Positions 1 to 7,426 of a DNA stretch of 15,372 nt are shown one piece after another. Source of the DNA: Selenomonas sp. (GTDB lineage Bacteria; Bacillota; Negativicutes; Selenomonadales; Selenomonadaceae); assembly GCF_022771645.1 (NCBI RefSeq), contig NZ_JALFCU010000054.1, positions 1-15,372 on the forward strand. Reading direction: 5' to 3'. Position 1 is the stretch's first letter; every line of letters starts with the position of its first letter. A program made the translations under genes and the position numbers. A model generated the notes under the pieces. The model had not been told where the DNA came from. It ran no database searches and was given only the letters and a program-made list of their open reading frames with translations.

Positions 1-1
1 G

Positions 2-229
2 AACTCTCAGGGACGCGACCACGGCTGGTTCGTTGCCTACGGGCCCTTCGACAACCCGAACATCGTCGTGGCAGTCATCGTCGAGCAGGGCGGCTTCGGT
101 TCGCAGTCAGCTGTGCCGATCGGCCGCGAGATCCTCGAGGCTGCGTTCCATGTCGGACGCTACGCACCCGAGGCGCAGGCGGCAGCAGCGGCCGAGGCGG
201 CGAAGAAAGCGGCCGGGCAGAAGCAATAA
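2..229 (+). CDS. mrdA: Penicillin-binding protein 2 (MrdA), C-terminal fragment
   Basis: This is the last 75 codons of a gene that begins before the window. It ends in TAA and is followed closely by minC. The visible protein reads HGWFVAYGPFDNPNIVVAV, then VEQGGFGSQSAVPIGREIL. This matches the end of the transpeptidase fold of class B PBPs of the PBP2/MrdA group (the 'HAWFvGfaP ... ENGG...AAPIAR' region). The catalytic serine and KTG motifs lie upstream and cannot be checked. PBP2 cross-links peptidoglycan during side-wall growth, working with RodA, whose gene lies four genes downstream. After the fold the protein ends in a short Ala/Lys/Gln-rich tail (about residues 55-75 of the fragment), probably a disordered extension. 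Another class B PBP is possible from so short a piece, but minCDE-rodA context favours MrdA. Confidence 0.85.
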   Translation, partial: NSQGRDHGWFVAYGPFDNPNIVVAVIVEQGGFGSQSAVPIGREILEAAFHVGRYAPEAQAAAAAEAAKKAAGQKQ

Positions 230-268
230 AAATGGATGGGACATATTTTGAAAGGAAATGCAGGAACC

Positions 269-964
269 ATGAGTGACGAAATCGTAAGGATCAAAGGGAC
301 GAAGTCCGGCCTGCAGCTCTTGTTCGCCGCGGGCGCGACGTACGACGAGATCGAGGCCGAGATCCGCGACAAGCTCGCGAAGGGCTCCGGCTTCTTCTGC
401 CGCGGCACGGTCATGCACGCGATGGAAGGATCGCTCGAAAAAGACGAAATGGAACAGCTCCGCAAGCTGTTCCATGACGCAGGCGTCATTTTCAGCGTCA
501 CGCGCCGCCATTTTGGGAAAGAAACGAAGCAGGCGAAAGAGACGCGCGAAACAGCCATCGAGGCGAAGCCCGTGCTCGCTGCTGACGCAGAACCAGCGGA
601 GCAACCAGCGGCGGACGACGAGGCCATGCAGATGGTCATCGTGAACCGCACGCTCCGGGGCGGGCAGGAAGTCCGCACGAAGAGCTCCGTGCTCGTCGTC
701 GGCAACGTGAACCCTGGCGCGCAGATCATCGCGGGCGGCAGCATCGACATCCGCGGCACGTGCCGCGGCATGGTGCACGCGGGCGCGTTCGGCAACCAGA
801 ACGCGTTCATCGTCGCCGACCACCTCATGCCGACGCAGATCCGCATCGCCGACCTCATCGCGCGCTCGCCTGACACGGCGCCCGGCGACCTCGAGAAGAC
901 GGCGAAGCCGGAGCGCGCGTCCATCAAGGACGGCCAGATCGTCATCGAACCGATCGAGCGTTAA
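269..964 (+). CDS. minC: Septum site-determining protein MinC
   Basis: MinC inhibits FtsZ ring assembly. MinD recruits it to the membrane, so division is blocked away from mid-cell. The 231-residue protein has an N-terminal FtsZ-inhibiting domain (about 1-95), an acidic Ala/Glu-rich linker (about 95-118) and a C-terminal beta-helix domain (about 120-225) that dimerises and binds MinD. The C-terminal domain carries the family signature: RGGQ, GNVNPGAQIIAGG, the glycine-rich RGTCRGMVHAGAFGN, and PTQIRIADLIARSPD. An in-frame ATG at 236 would add 11 residues but has no ribosome-binding site. I chose 269, where the sequence MSDEIVRIKG looks like a family N-terminus. Possible Shine-Dalgarno sequences are AAAGGA (251-256, far) or AGGA (262-265, close), so initiation may be weak. 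It lies 39 nt after mrdA and 70 nt before minD. Confidence 0.95.
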   Translation: MSDEIVRIKGTKSGLQLLFAAGATYDEIEAEIRDKLAKGSGFFCRGTVMHAMEGSLEKDEMEQLRKLFHDAGVIFSVTRRHFGKETKQAKETRETAIEAKPVLAADAEPAEQPAADDEAMQMVIVNRTLRGGQEVRTKSSVLVVGNVNPGAQIIAGGSIDIRGTCRGMVHAGAFGNQNAFIVADHLMPTQIRIADLIARSPDTAPGDLEKTAKPERASIKDGQIVIEPIER

Positions 965-1034
965 CCTTTCGAAACAACCGAAGTATTCGTTGCATATTCA
1001 TTGTCCAAACACGAGAAAGGCAGGAACAAAACAG

Positions 1035-1826
1035 ATGAGTGAAATTATTGTCATCACGTCCGGCAAAGGCGGCGTCGGCAAGACGACGACGACGGCGAAC
1101 CTCGGCATGGGCCTCGCGATGCGCGGCAAGAGCACCGTGCTCATCGACACGGACACGGGCCTCCGCAACCTCGACCTCCTCCTCGGCCTCGAGAACCGTA
1201 TCATGTACGACCTCATCGACGTGACGCAGGGTCGCGTGCCGTACAAGAAGGCGCTCGTGCGCCACAAGAAGGTCGAGAACCTCTACCTGCTGCCGACGTC
1301 GCAGGTCAAGGACAAGAGCGCCGTCAACCCCGAAGAGCTCGTGAAGCTCTGCGAGGGACTGCGCAAGGAATTCGACTACATCCTCATCGACTGCCCGGCC
1401 GGCATCGAGCAGGGCTTCCAGACGGCCATCGCGGCGGCGGACGTTGCCATCGTCGTGACGATGCCGGAGATTTCGGCCGTGCGCGACGCGGACAAGATCA
1501 TCGGCGAGCTCGGCCGCGCCGACAAGGAAAACATCAAGCTCATCGTCAACCGCATCCGCCCACAGATGGTCGAGGCCGGCGACATGCTCGACATGGCGGA
1601 CATCAACGACATCCTGTCCATTGACTGCATCGGCCAGGTGCCGGACGACAAGATGGTCATCACGAGCACGAACCGCGGCGAGCCGTGCATCACGATGGAC
1701 AAGTCCACGGCCGGCCAGGCGTACCGCAACATCGTCGGCCGCATCCTCGGCGAGCAGATCCCGTTCATGGAGTTCCCGAAAGAGGGCGGCGTCTTCTCCC
1801 GTCTCAAGCGCGTCTTCGGTATGTAA
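1035..1826 (+). CDS. minD: Septum site-determining protein MinD (ATPase)
   Basis: MinD is a ParA/MRP-type ATPase that binds the inner membrane as an ATP dimer, recruits MinC and is released by MinE. The 263-residue protein has a deviant Walker A motif, GKGGVGKTT (residues 10-18), with the signature lysine K11 and the P-loop lysine K16. Next come DTDTGLRNLDLLLG, close to the E. coli MinD 'DFDIGLRNLDLIMG' segment, and a Walker B-like ILIDCPAGIEQGF. The C-terminus ends in FSRLKRVFGM, an amphipathic helix of the type that inserts into the membrane. The start at 1035 is preceded by AGGAA (1022-1026, 8 nt away) and gives MSEIIVITSGKGG, the usual start; an in-frame TTG at 990 would add 15 unlike residues. 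It is 12 nt upstream of minE and almost certainly cotranscribed with it. Confidence 0.97.
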   Translation: MSEIIVITSGKGGVGKTTTTANLGMGLAMRGKSTVLIDTDTGLRNLDLLLGLENRIMYDLIDVTQGRVPYKKALVRHKKVENLYLLPTSQVKDKSAVNPEELVKLCEGLRKEFDYILIDCPAGIEQGFQTAIAAADVAIVVTMPEISAVRDADKIIGELGRADKENIKLIVNRIRPQMVEAGDMLDMADINDILSIDCIGQVPDDKMVITSTNRGEPCITMDKSTAGQAYRNIVGRILGEQIPFMEFPKEGGVFSRLKRVFGM

Positions 1827-1838
1827 GGGGGAAGAAGG

Positions 1839-2108
1839 ATGCTGAAAGCACTTATGAAAATTTTTGGCAAGCAGGAACCGTCGGGCAAGGTCGCGCGCGA
1901 CCGCCTCAAAGTCGTGCTGATCCACGACCGCGCCGCCGTCTCGCCCGAGATCATGGAACACCTGAAGCAGGATATCCTTGGCGTCGTCGCGAAGTACATC
2001 GACATCAATCCGCACGAAATGGATATTTCTCTTGAAAAAGACGAGGATTCTGTCGCGCTCGTCGCGAACATCCCCGTCACGAATCTCCGGCACGGTGGGA
2101 AGCGTTGA
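1839..2108 (+). CDS. minE: Cell division topological specificity factor MinE
   Basis: MinE stimulates the MinD ATPase and restricts MinCD to the poles. The 89-residue protein has the expected parts: an amphipathic membrane-binding N-terminus (MLKALMKIFGK), the anti-MinCD segment (VARDRLKVVLIHDRAAVSP, about residues 18-36), and the topological-specificity domain with LKQDILGVVAKYIDI, matching E. coli 'LRKDILEVICKYVQI'. The length is typical (E. coli 88). The Shine-Dalgarno sequence AGGGGGA (1826-1832) starts on the last base of the minD stop and lies 6 nt before the ATG. The 3' end overlaps the rodA start in the shared sequence TTGA (2105-2108), suggesting translational coupling. Presence of MinE makes an oscillating MinCDE system more likely than a DivIVA-anchored one. 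Confidence 0.95.
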   Translation: MLKALMKIFGKQEPSGKVARDRLKVVLIHDRAAVSPEIMEHLKQDILGVVAKYIDINPHEMDISLEKDEDSVALVANIPVTNLRHGGKR

Positions 2109-3208
2109 ACAAAAAAATCTTCAAGCGGCTCGATATGCCGCTCATCCTCGCGACGGCGGGCATCATCCTCATGAGTCTCGTCATCATCGGCAGCGCGACG
2201 CACATCAACGCGCCGAGCGAGGAACGCTACTGGTTCGTCCAGCGGCAAGGGCTGTTCGCGCTCATGAACGTGGCGCTCGCGGCCTTTCTCATGAATTTCG
2301 ACTACAAGATGCTCGCGGGGTATCGGAAGAAGTTCTACATCTTCAACCTCGTCATGCTGCTCGCCGTCATGCTCGTCGGCCAGTCGGCGCTCGGCGCGCA
2401 GCGGTGGATCGTCATCGGGCCGATCAGCCTGCAGCCGTCCGAGTTTTCGAAGCTCATCATGATCGTCTGCCTCGCCGGCATGATGGAGGAGCGCGTCGGC
2501 CATCTCAACACGCTGCATGATCTCCTGCCGATTGCGGCGTACGTCGGCGTGCCGTTCCTCTTAGTGCTGAAGCAGCCGGACCTCGGCACGTCGCTCGTCT
2601 TCATGGCGATCTTCTTCGGCATGATCTTCGTCTCGGGCATCCGCTTGCGGCTCCTCGGGGGCATCTTCGCAGCCGGGCTCGCGGCCATGCCGGTGCTGTG
2701 GCATTTTTTGAAAGACTATCAAAAAATGCGCATCATGGTCTTCATGGATCCAAACGTCGACCCGCTCGGCTCCGGCTACCACATCATCCAGTCGAAGATC
2801 GCCATCGGTTCGGGCATGCTGTTCGGCAAGGGGCTGTTCCACGGCACGCAGAGCCAGCTGAACTTTTTGCCGGAAAACCACACGGACTTCATCTTCGCCG
2901 TCGTCGGCGAGGAACTCGGCTTCATCGGCGCGGCGTTCCTGCTGCTGCTCTACCTCGTCGTGCTCTGGCGCGGCGTGCAGATCGCGCGCGACGCGGCCGA
3001 CACGTTCGGCCGCCTGCTCGCCGTCGGCATCACGTCGATGATCGCGTTCCACGTGCTCGTCAACGTCGGCATGACGATGGGCATCATGCCCGTTACTGGC
3101 ATTCCGCTGCCGCTCATGAGCTACGGCGTCAGCTCGCTGACGACGAATATCATGTCGATTGCGATCCTCTTGAATATTCATCAGCGAAAACAAAAATTAT
3201 TATTTTAG
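2105..3208 (+). CDS. rodA: Peptidoglycan glycosyltransferase RodA (SEDS family)
   Basis: RodA polymerises lipid II into glycan strands during side-wall growth and partners PBP2. The 367-residue protein is almost wholly hydrophobic, with about ten membrane segments. SEDS landmarks are present: GAQRWIVIGPISLQPSEFSK (about 97-116), KQPDLGTSLVF, and the large periplasmic loop ending in FLPENHTDFIFAVVGEELGF, whose Asp (D261) corresponds to the catalytic Asp of SEDS polymerases. The C-terminal signature reads TGIPLPLMSYGVSSL, where the family usually has GGSS. The start is a TTG at 2105 inside the end of minE, with a purine-rich GGTGGGA upstream; the next in-frame ATG (2135) would remove the first ten residues, so the exact start is uncertain. 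It ends the shape/division cluster, 6 nt before an intrinsic terminator stem. Confidence 0.94.
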   Translation: MNKKIFKRLDMPLILATAGIILMSLVIIGSATHINAPSEERYWFVQRQGLFALMNVALAAFLMNFDYKMLAGYRKKFYIFNLVMLLAVMLVGQSALGAQRWIVIGPISLQPSEFSKLIMIVCLAGMMEERVGHLNTLHDLLPIAAYVGVPFLLVLKQPDLGTSLVFMAIFFGMIFVSGIRLRLLGGIFAAGLAAMPVLWHFLKDYQKMRIMVFMDPNVDPLGSGYHIIQSKIAIGSGMLFGKGLFHGTQSQLNFLPENHTDFIFAVVGEELGFIGAAFLLLLYLVVLWRGVQIARDAADTFGRLLAVGITSMIAFHVLVNVGMTMGIMPVTGIPLPLMSYGVSSLTTNIMSIAILLNIHQRKQKLLF

Positions 3209-3214
3209 ACAAGG

Positions 3215-3242
3215 AAACGGGGCGGCTCGACGCCCCGTTTTT
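3215..3242 (+). terminator. Intrinsic terminator after rodA
   Basis: A perfect 10-bp stem, AAACGGGGCG (3215-3224) with CGCCCCGTTT (3231-3240), closes a 6-nt loop (GCTCGA) and runs into five T residues (3238-3242, partly in the stem). This is a textbook Rho-independent terminator for the shape/division block. It starts 6 nt after the rodA stop. The Shine-Dalgarno sequence of the next gene (AAGGAGA, 3246-3252) begins only 3 nt after the T-tract, so no promoter can fit between them. Confidence 0.9.
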
Positions 3243-3261
3243 CATAAGGAGAACGGAACAA

Positions 3262-5886
3262 ATGGTACACCTCGACCCCAGCGTATTGCAGAGCGTCGAA
3301 AAGCCGGCGCGCTATACGGGCAGTGAATGGAACGCCGTGATCAAAGACCATGCGGATGTGAAGTGCACGTTCGCGCTCGCGCTGCCGGATGTTTACGAGG
3401 TCGGCATGAGCAACCTCGGCCTCGCCATCCTTTATGAAATCCTCAACAGCCGCGCTGACATCGCGGCCGAGCGCGTCTATGCGCCGTGGACGGATATGGA
3501 GCGCATCATGCGGGAGCAGGGAATTCCCTTGTACTCGCTGGAAACGAAGACGGAAATCAAACGCTTCTCGTTCCTCGGATTTTCCTTGCAGTACGAGATG
3601 ATTTATTCGAACGTGCTGAACATGCTCGACCTCGCGGGCATTCCGCTCCATGCGGAGGAGCGCACGATGGACGATCCGTTCGTCGTCGGCGGCGGGCCGT
3701 GCGTGTACAACGTCGAGCCCATCGCCGCATTCTTCGACTTCTTCGTCATCGGCGAAGGAGAAGAAGTCATTACGGAAATCTGCGACGTCTACGAAACGTG
3801 GAAGGCGGACGGCTGTCCCGACGGGCGGCGTGGGTACTTGCGGCGCTTGTTGGACGTTGATGGCATCTACGTCCCATCGTTCTATCAAGACGCATACGAT
3901 GCGGACGGACATTTTGTTGCGCTGACGTCGAAAGACCCGGCGGCCAAGCCTGTCATTTATAAGCGCGTCGTCAAGGACATGGATGCGGTGAAGTCCGTCG
4001 AGCATCCCGTCGTGCCGTACATGAACATCGTGCACAACCGCATCATGCTCGAATTGTTCCGCGGCTGCTCGCGTGGCTGCCGTTTCTGCCAGGCCGGCAT
4101 CTGCTATCGCCCGGCACGCGAGCGCACGGAGGAGCATCTGCGTGCGATGGCGCGCGGGCTTGTCGATGTCTCGGGCTATGACGAGATGAGTCTGACATCG
4201 CTGTCGTCGGCCGATTATTCGTGCCTCGGCCGCCTCGTCGATGACCTCATGGACGAGTTCCGTCATGAAAAAGTCAGCTTCTCGCTGCCGTCGCTGCGCA
4301 TCGACAGTTTCTCCATCGACCTTGCACACAAGATGCAGCAGGTGCGCAAGTCCGGCCTGACGTTCGCGCCCGAGGCCGGCACGCAGCGCCTGCGCGACGT
4401 CATCAACAAGGGCGTGACAGAGGAAGACCTCCTCACGGCTTGCGGCGCGGCGTTCCGTCAAGGATGGAAGCAGGTGAAGCTCTACTTCATGATGGGCCTG
4501 CCGACGGAGACAGACGAGGACGTCATCGGCATCGCAGAGCTCGCGAAAAAAGTTGTCGACCTCTACACGGAAATCAAGGGCAAGCGCGGCGTCAAGGTCA
4601 CAATTTCCGTCGCCTGTTTCGTGCCGAAGCCGTACACGCCGTTCCAGTGGTTCGGCCAGGTGCCGCTCGCAGAATTCGAGCGGCGGCAGCAGCTTTTGAA
4701 AGAGCACATCACAGATCGTGCCATCACGTTCAACTACCACGACGCGCGTCTCTCCGTCATCGAGGGCGCGTTCGCGCGCGGCGACCGCCGCCTCGCGCGC
4801 GTGCTCGAGCAGGCATGGAAGGGCGGCGCGAAGTTCGACGGCTGGAGCGACCTCTTCCAGAACGACATCTGGCATGAGGCATTCGAGAAATGCGGCCTCG
4901 ACATCAAGGACTACGCAGAGCGCACGCGCGGCTTTGACGAGCCGCTCCCGTGGGAGATCACGTCGCCGGGTGCGACGAAGGACTTCTTTTTGCGTGAGTG
5001 GCGAAAGGCCATGGCTGCCGAGCTCACGGAGGATTGCCGGCGCGGCAAGTGCTCTGCCTGCGGCATTTGCCCGACGCTCGGCGTGCACGTCATCGATTAC
5101 AAGAAACAGGAAGACGCGCGCGGCGTGCTCAAAGAAAAATTCGTGCCGCAGCCACACCATCCCGAGGACGGCGGCAAACAGCAGCAGCCCGTCTACTGGT
5201 ATCGCGCGCACATCACGAAGGACGCGGACGTGCGTTTCGTCTCGCATCTCGAGTACGCGGACGTCTTCATCAAGGCGTTCGATCGCGCGAAGCTGCCGAT
5301 GGCATATTCCGAAGGCTTCAACCCGCACATGAAGATCGCGTTCGGCTCGGCGCTCGCCGTCGGCGTGTCGAGCGAGGCGGAGTACATGGACTTCGCGCTC
5401 CGAAAGCCGCTCGCGCAGCCCGAGGTCTTCGACCGCCTGCGCGCGCAATTGCCACCGGGCATCCGTGTGCTGAAGCTCCAGCCCATCACGGGCAAGCACA
5501 TCGCGCTCATGACGCAGGCGGATGAGGCGGGCTACCGCATCCGCGTGCCGCTCCACGACGAGCTCGCCGGCCGCGACGCGGTGCAGGCCGCTGAGGCCGC
5601 CATCGCGCGCTTCAATGCCGCGACGTCGGTTCCATACACGCGCGTCACGCCGAAGAAGACGCGCACGAAGGACATCAAGACATACCTGACGGCGCCGCTC
5701 CGCGCGACGATGGAACATGGCATGCTCGACATGCAGCTTTCGACGAAAATCCTCGAGCAGAGCGGCAGCGTGAAGCCGGGCGAAATCCTCGAGACGCTCG
5801 CGAAAGAGTTCGGCCTGCCCATCCGCGTGGCGGAAGCCGACATCCATCGGACGTCTTTGACCGGGAAGGGAAAGGATCTGGTATGA
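3262..5886 (+). CDS. Fused radical SAM protein (TIGR03960 type) with C-terminal DUF2344/TIGR03936 domain
   Basis: The 874-residue protein joins two families that are often separate adjacent genes. Residues about 20-200 form a Rossmann-like, B12-binding-like region (LALPDVYEVGMSNLGLAILY; FLGFSLQYE; VVGGGPCVYNVEP; FFVIGEGEEV). The radical SAM core follows, with the [4Fe-4S] motif CSRGCRFC (C269, C273, C276) and LTFAPEAGTQRLRDVINKG further on. A second cysteine group, C592-X4-C597-X2-C600-X2-C603, may hold another cluster. From about residue 645 the DUF2344 domain begins (RFVSHLEYADVFIKAFDRA, then YSEGFNPHMKIAFG, VGVSSEAEYMDF). The reaction is not known to me; a link to RNA or ribosome work is inferred from the usual neighbourhood. 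The start at 3262 has a strong AAGGAGA 9 nt upstream; the frame is open far upstream, but only as a shadow of rodA. The stop overlaps rng (ATGA). Confidence 0.92.
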   Translation: MVHLDPSVLQSVEKPARYTGSEWNAVIKDHADVKCTFALALPDVYEVGMSNLGLAILYEILNSRADIAAERVYAPWTDMERIMREQGIPLYSLETKTEIKRFSFLGFSLQYEMIYSNVLNMLDLAGIPLHAEERTMDDPFVVGGGPCVYNVEPIAAFFDFFVIGEGEEVITEICDVYETWKADGCPDGRRGYLRRLLDVDGIYVPSFYQDAYDADGHFVALTSKDPAAKPVIYKRVVKDMDAVKSVEHPVVPYMNIVHNRIMLELFRGCSRGCRFCQAGICYRPARERTEEHLRAMARGLVDVSGYDEMSLTSLSSADYSCLGRLVDDLMDEFRHEKVSFSLPSLRIDSFSIDLAHKMQQVRKSGLTFAPEAGTQRLRDVINKGVTEEDLLTACGAAFRQGWKQVKLYFMMGLPTETDEDVIGIAELAKKVVDLYTEIKGKRGVKVTISVACFVPKPYTPFQWFGQVPLAEFERRQQLLKEHITDRAITFNYHDARLSVIEGAFARGDRRLARVLEQAWKGGAKFDGWSDLFQNDIWHEAFEKCGLDIKDYAERTRGFDEPLPWEITSPGATKDFFLREWRKAMAAELTEDCRRGKCSACGICPTLGVHVIDYKKQEDARGVLKEKFVPQPHHPEDGGKQQQPVYWYRAHITKDADVRFVSHLEYADVFIKAFDRAKLPMAYSEGFNPHMKIAFGSALAVGVSSEAEYMDFALRKPLAQPEVFDRLRAQLPPGIRVLKLQPITGKHIALMTQADEAGYRIRVPLHDELAGRDAVQAAEAAIARFNAATSVPYTRVTPKKTRTKDIKTYLTAPLRATMEHGMLDMQLSTKILEQSGSVKPGEILETLAKEFGLPIRVAEADIHRTSLTGKGKDLV

Positions 5887-7334
5887 AGTCCATCCTCCTG
5901 AATATTGTCCCAGAAGAAACAAGAATGGCCGTCGTCGAGGACGGCGAACTGCTCGCCGTCGAGGTCGAGCGCGCTTCGCATGCGCATCTCGTCGGCAACA
6001 TCTACAAGGGCCGCGTGCAGAACGTCCTGCCGGGCATGCAGGCCGCGTTCGTCGACATCGGGCAGGAGAAGAACGCGTTCCTTTACGTTGGCGACGGCGC
6101 GCCGCATGATGTGCCGAAGGATGTCGCAGCCAAAAACGCGAAAAACGAAAAAATCCATGTCGGGCAAAATATCATCGTCGAAATCATCAAGGACGCGACG
6201 GGGACGAAAGGCCCGCGCGCCACGACGCATCTATCGATCCCTGGCCGCAACCTCGTGCTCATGCCGACGGCGGCGTACACGGGACTCTCGCGGCGCATCG
6301 AGGATGAAGCGGAGCGCAGCCGCCTGCATGCACTCGCGGAGCGGTATGCGCCCGAGGGCATGGGGCTCATCGTGCGCACGGCGGCCGAAGGGCTCAGCGA
6401 AGAGGCGTTCGCCTCGGACGCGATGTATCTCGCGAACCTCTGGACGTCCATCGCGCGGAAGTTCCAGCACGCGCACGCGCCGGCGCTCCTTTATCGAGAT
6501 GCCGACCTCCTCGTGCGCATTGTGCGCGACCGGTTCGGCGAAGACATCGACGAGCTCATCGTCGACGACAAAGCTGCATGCGAGCGCGTGCGCGAACTCG
6601 TCGGCTTTTTGTCGCCCGCGCTCGTTGAGCGTGTGCAGCATTACGATGGCCGCGAGCCGCTTTTCCAGAAATATCATATCGAGCAGGAGATCGAGCGCGT
6701 CGGCGCGCGAGAGGTCGAGCTGAAATCTGGCGGCTTCCTCGTCATCGACAAGACGGAGGCGCTGACGGTCATCGACGTCAACACGGGGAAATACGTCGGC
6801 AAGACGAACCTCGGCGACACGGTCTACCAAGCGAACCTCGAAGCGGCAGCCGAGATTCTCAAGCAGCTCCGCCTGCGAGACATCGGCGGCATCATCGTCG
6901 TCGACTTCATCGACATGGAGACGGATGCGCAGAAGGCAGAGCTCCTCGCCGTCCTGCGCGACGGCGCGAAGAACGACCGCGCGAAGACGAACGTCATCGA
7001 CATCACGGCGCTCGGCCTCGTCGAGATCACGCGAAAGAAATCGCGTTCGAATTTCGAGAGCGTCGTCTACAGCGCGTGTCCCGTCTGCCATGGGCGCGGC
7101 CGCATCGAGTCGCCCGAGACCGTCTCCATCCGCATCAGCCGCGACATCCGTCGCATGGAGCACAAGGCGCACGCGAAGAATGGTTACGAGATCGCCGTCC
7201 ACGAGACCGTCGCCGAGGAACTGCGGCAGAACCAGCTCATGATGAACCTCGCGGCCGAGTTCGGCACGGACATCAAGGTCGTCGTGCGGCCGGGCATCCA
7301 TCCCGAGACGTACACGATCTTGCAACAGTCGTGA
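5883..7334 (+). CDS. rng: Ribonuclease G/E family endoribonuclease
   Basis: A single-strand-specific endoribonuclease for rRNA maturation and mRNA decay in the cytoplasm. The 483-residue length fits RNase G (E. coli 489) and lacks the long C-terminal scaffold of RNase E. An N-terminal S1-like RNA-binding region is present (about 35-125: GNIYKGRVQNVLPGMQAAFVDIG). The catalytic DNase I-like subdomain has both metal-binding aspartates: D298 in TVIDVNTGK and D341 in IIVVDFIDME, matching RNase E D303 and D346. The Zn-link cysteines C399 and C402 (CPVC) indicate the tetramer interface. The start overlaps the radical SAM gene by ATGA, with AAAGGA 6 nt upstream, so the two are translationally coupled. 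rplU does not follow here, although it commonly does in Firmicutes; an L,D-transpeptidase gene with its own promoter comes next. Confidence 0.95.
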   Translation: MKSILLNIVPEETRMAVVEDGELLAVEVERASHAHLVGNIYKGRVQNVLPGMQAAFVDIGQEKNAFLYVGDGAPHDVPKDVAAKNAKNEKIHVGQNIIVEIIKDATGTKGPRATTHLSIPGRNLVLMPTAAYTGLSRRIEDEAERSRLHALAERYAPEGMGLIVRTAAEGLSEEAFASDAMYLANLWTSIARKFQHAHAPALLYRDADLLVRIVRDRFGEDIDELIVDDKAACERVRELVGFLSPALVERVQHYDGREPLFQKYHIEQEIERVGAREVELKSGGFLVIDKTEALTVIDVNTGKYVGKTNLGDTVYQANLEAAAEILKQLRLRDIGGIIVVDFIDMETDAQKAELLAVLRDGAKNDRAKTNVIDITALGLVEITRKKSRSNFESVVYSACPVCHGRGRIESPETVSIRISRDIRRMEHKAHAKNGYEIAVHETVAEELRQNQLMMNLAAEFGTDIKVVVRPGIHPETYTILQQS

Positions 7335-7343
7335 CAAATCCTC

Positions 7344-7372
7344 TTGTATCTTCCATAAAGAAATGCTAGGAT
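7344..7372 (+). promoter_or_regulatory. Sigma-70 type promoter with extended -10, for the L,D-transpeptidase gene
   Basis: The -35 element TTGTAT (7344-7349) is separated by exactly 17 nt from the -10 element TAGGAT (7367-7372). A TG dinucleotide at 7364-7365 makes an extended -10 (TGCTAGGAT). The region is clearly AT-rich against its surroundings and starts 9 nt after the rng stop. Transcription would start near 7379-7380. No terminator separates rng from this promoter, so some read-through from rng is also likely. Confidence 0.65.
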
Positions 7373-7387
7373 AACAAGAGTGTTATC
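7370..7387 (+). promoter_or_regulatory. Palindrome across the -10 and start site; possible operator or 5' hairpin
   Basis: GATAACA (7370-7376) and TGTTATC (7381-7387) are perfect 7-nt inverted arms around AGAG. The left arm overlaps the -10 hexamer and the predicted transcription start lies in the loop. As DNA this is where a repressor operator would sit. As RNA only the right half would be transcribed, so an RNA hairpin is less likely unless transcription begins further upstream. No regulator is identified. Confidence 0.4.
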
Positions 7388-7426
7388 ATTTCATTCATAC
7401 GTTCACATAGAAAAGAGTCAACCACA

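Noticed and set aside
236..268. Upstream in-frame ATG for minC
   Set aside because: No ribosome-binding site; the added residues do not match MinC proteins.
965..1034. Possible promoter or hairpin in the AT-richer minC-minD gap
   Set aside because: TTTCGA and TTGCAT can be called -35-like but no matching -10 at 16-18 nt is present, and the CGAA-GTA-TTCG repeat has only four-base arms.
942..2518. Long minus-strand frames opposite minD, minE and rodA
   Set aside because: No family resemblance and no ribosome-binding site of note; shadows of conserved plus-strand genes.
3160..3208. Possible promoter in the AT-rich end of rodA for the radical SAM-rng operon
   Set aside because: TTGAAT (3170-3175) and TATTAT (3198-3203) are 22 nt apart, too far for a normal sigma-70 promoter.
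2698..3261. Upstream extension of the radical SAM reading frame through the rodA 3' half
   Set aside because: It would read rodA in another frame and pass through the terminator; the protein before 3262 has arginine/alanine shadow composition, while 3262 has a strong ribosome-binding site.
3205..5922. A 905-codon open frame on the minus strand opposite the radical SAM gene
   Set aside because: The translation is rich in Arg, Ala, His and Asp with no recognisable family; it is the expected mirror of a GC-rich gene with C/G third positions. The plus-strand protein has clear motifs throughout.
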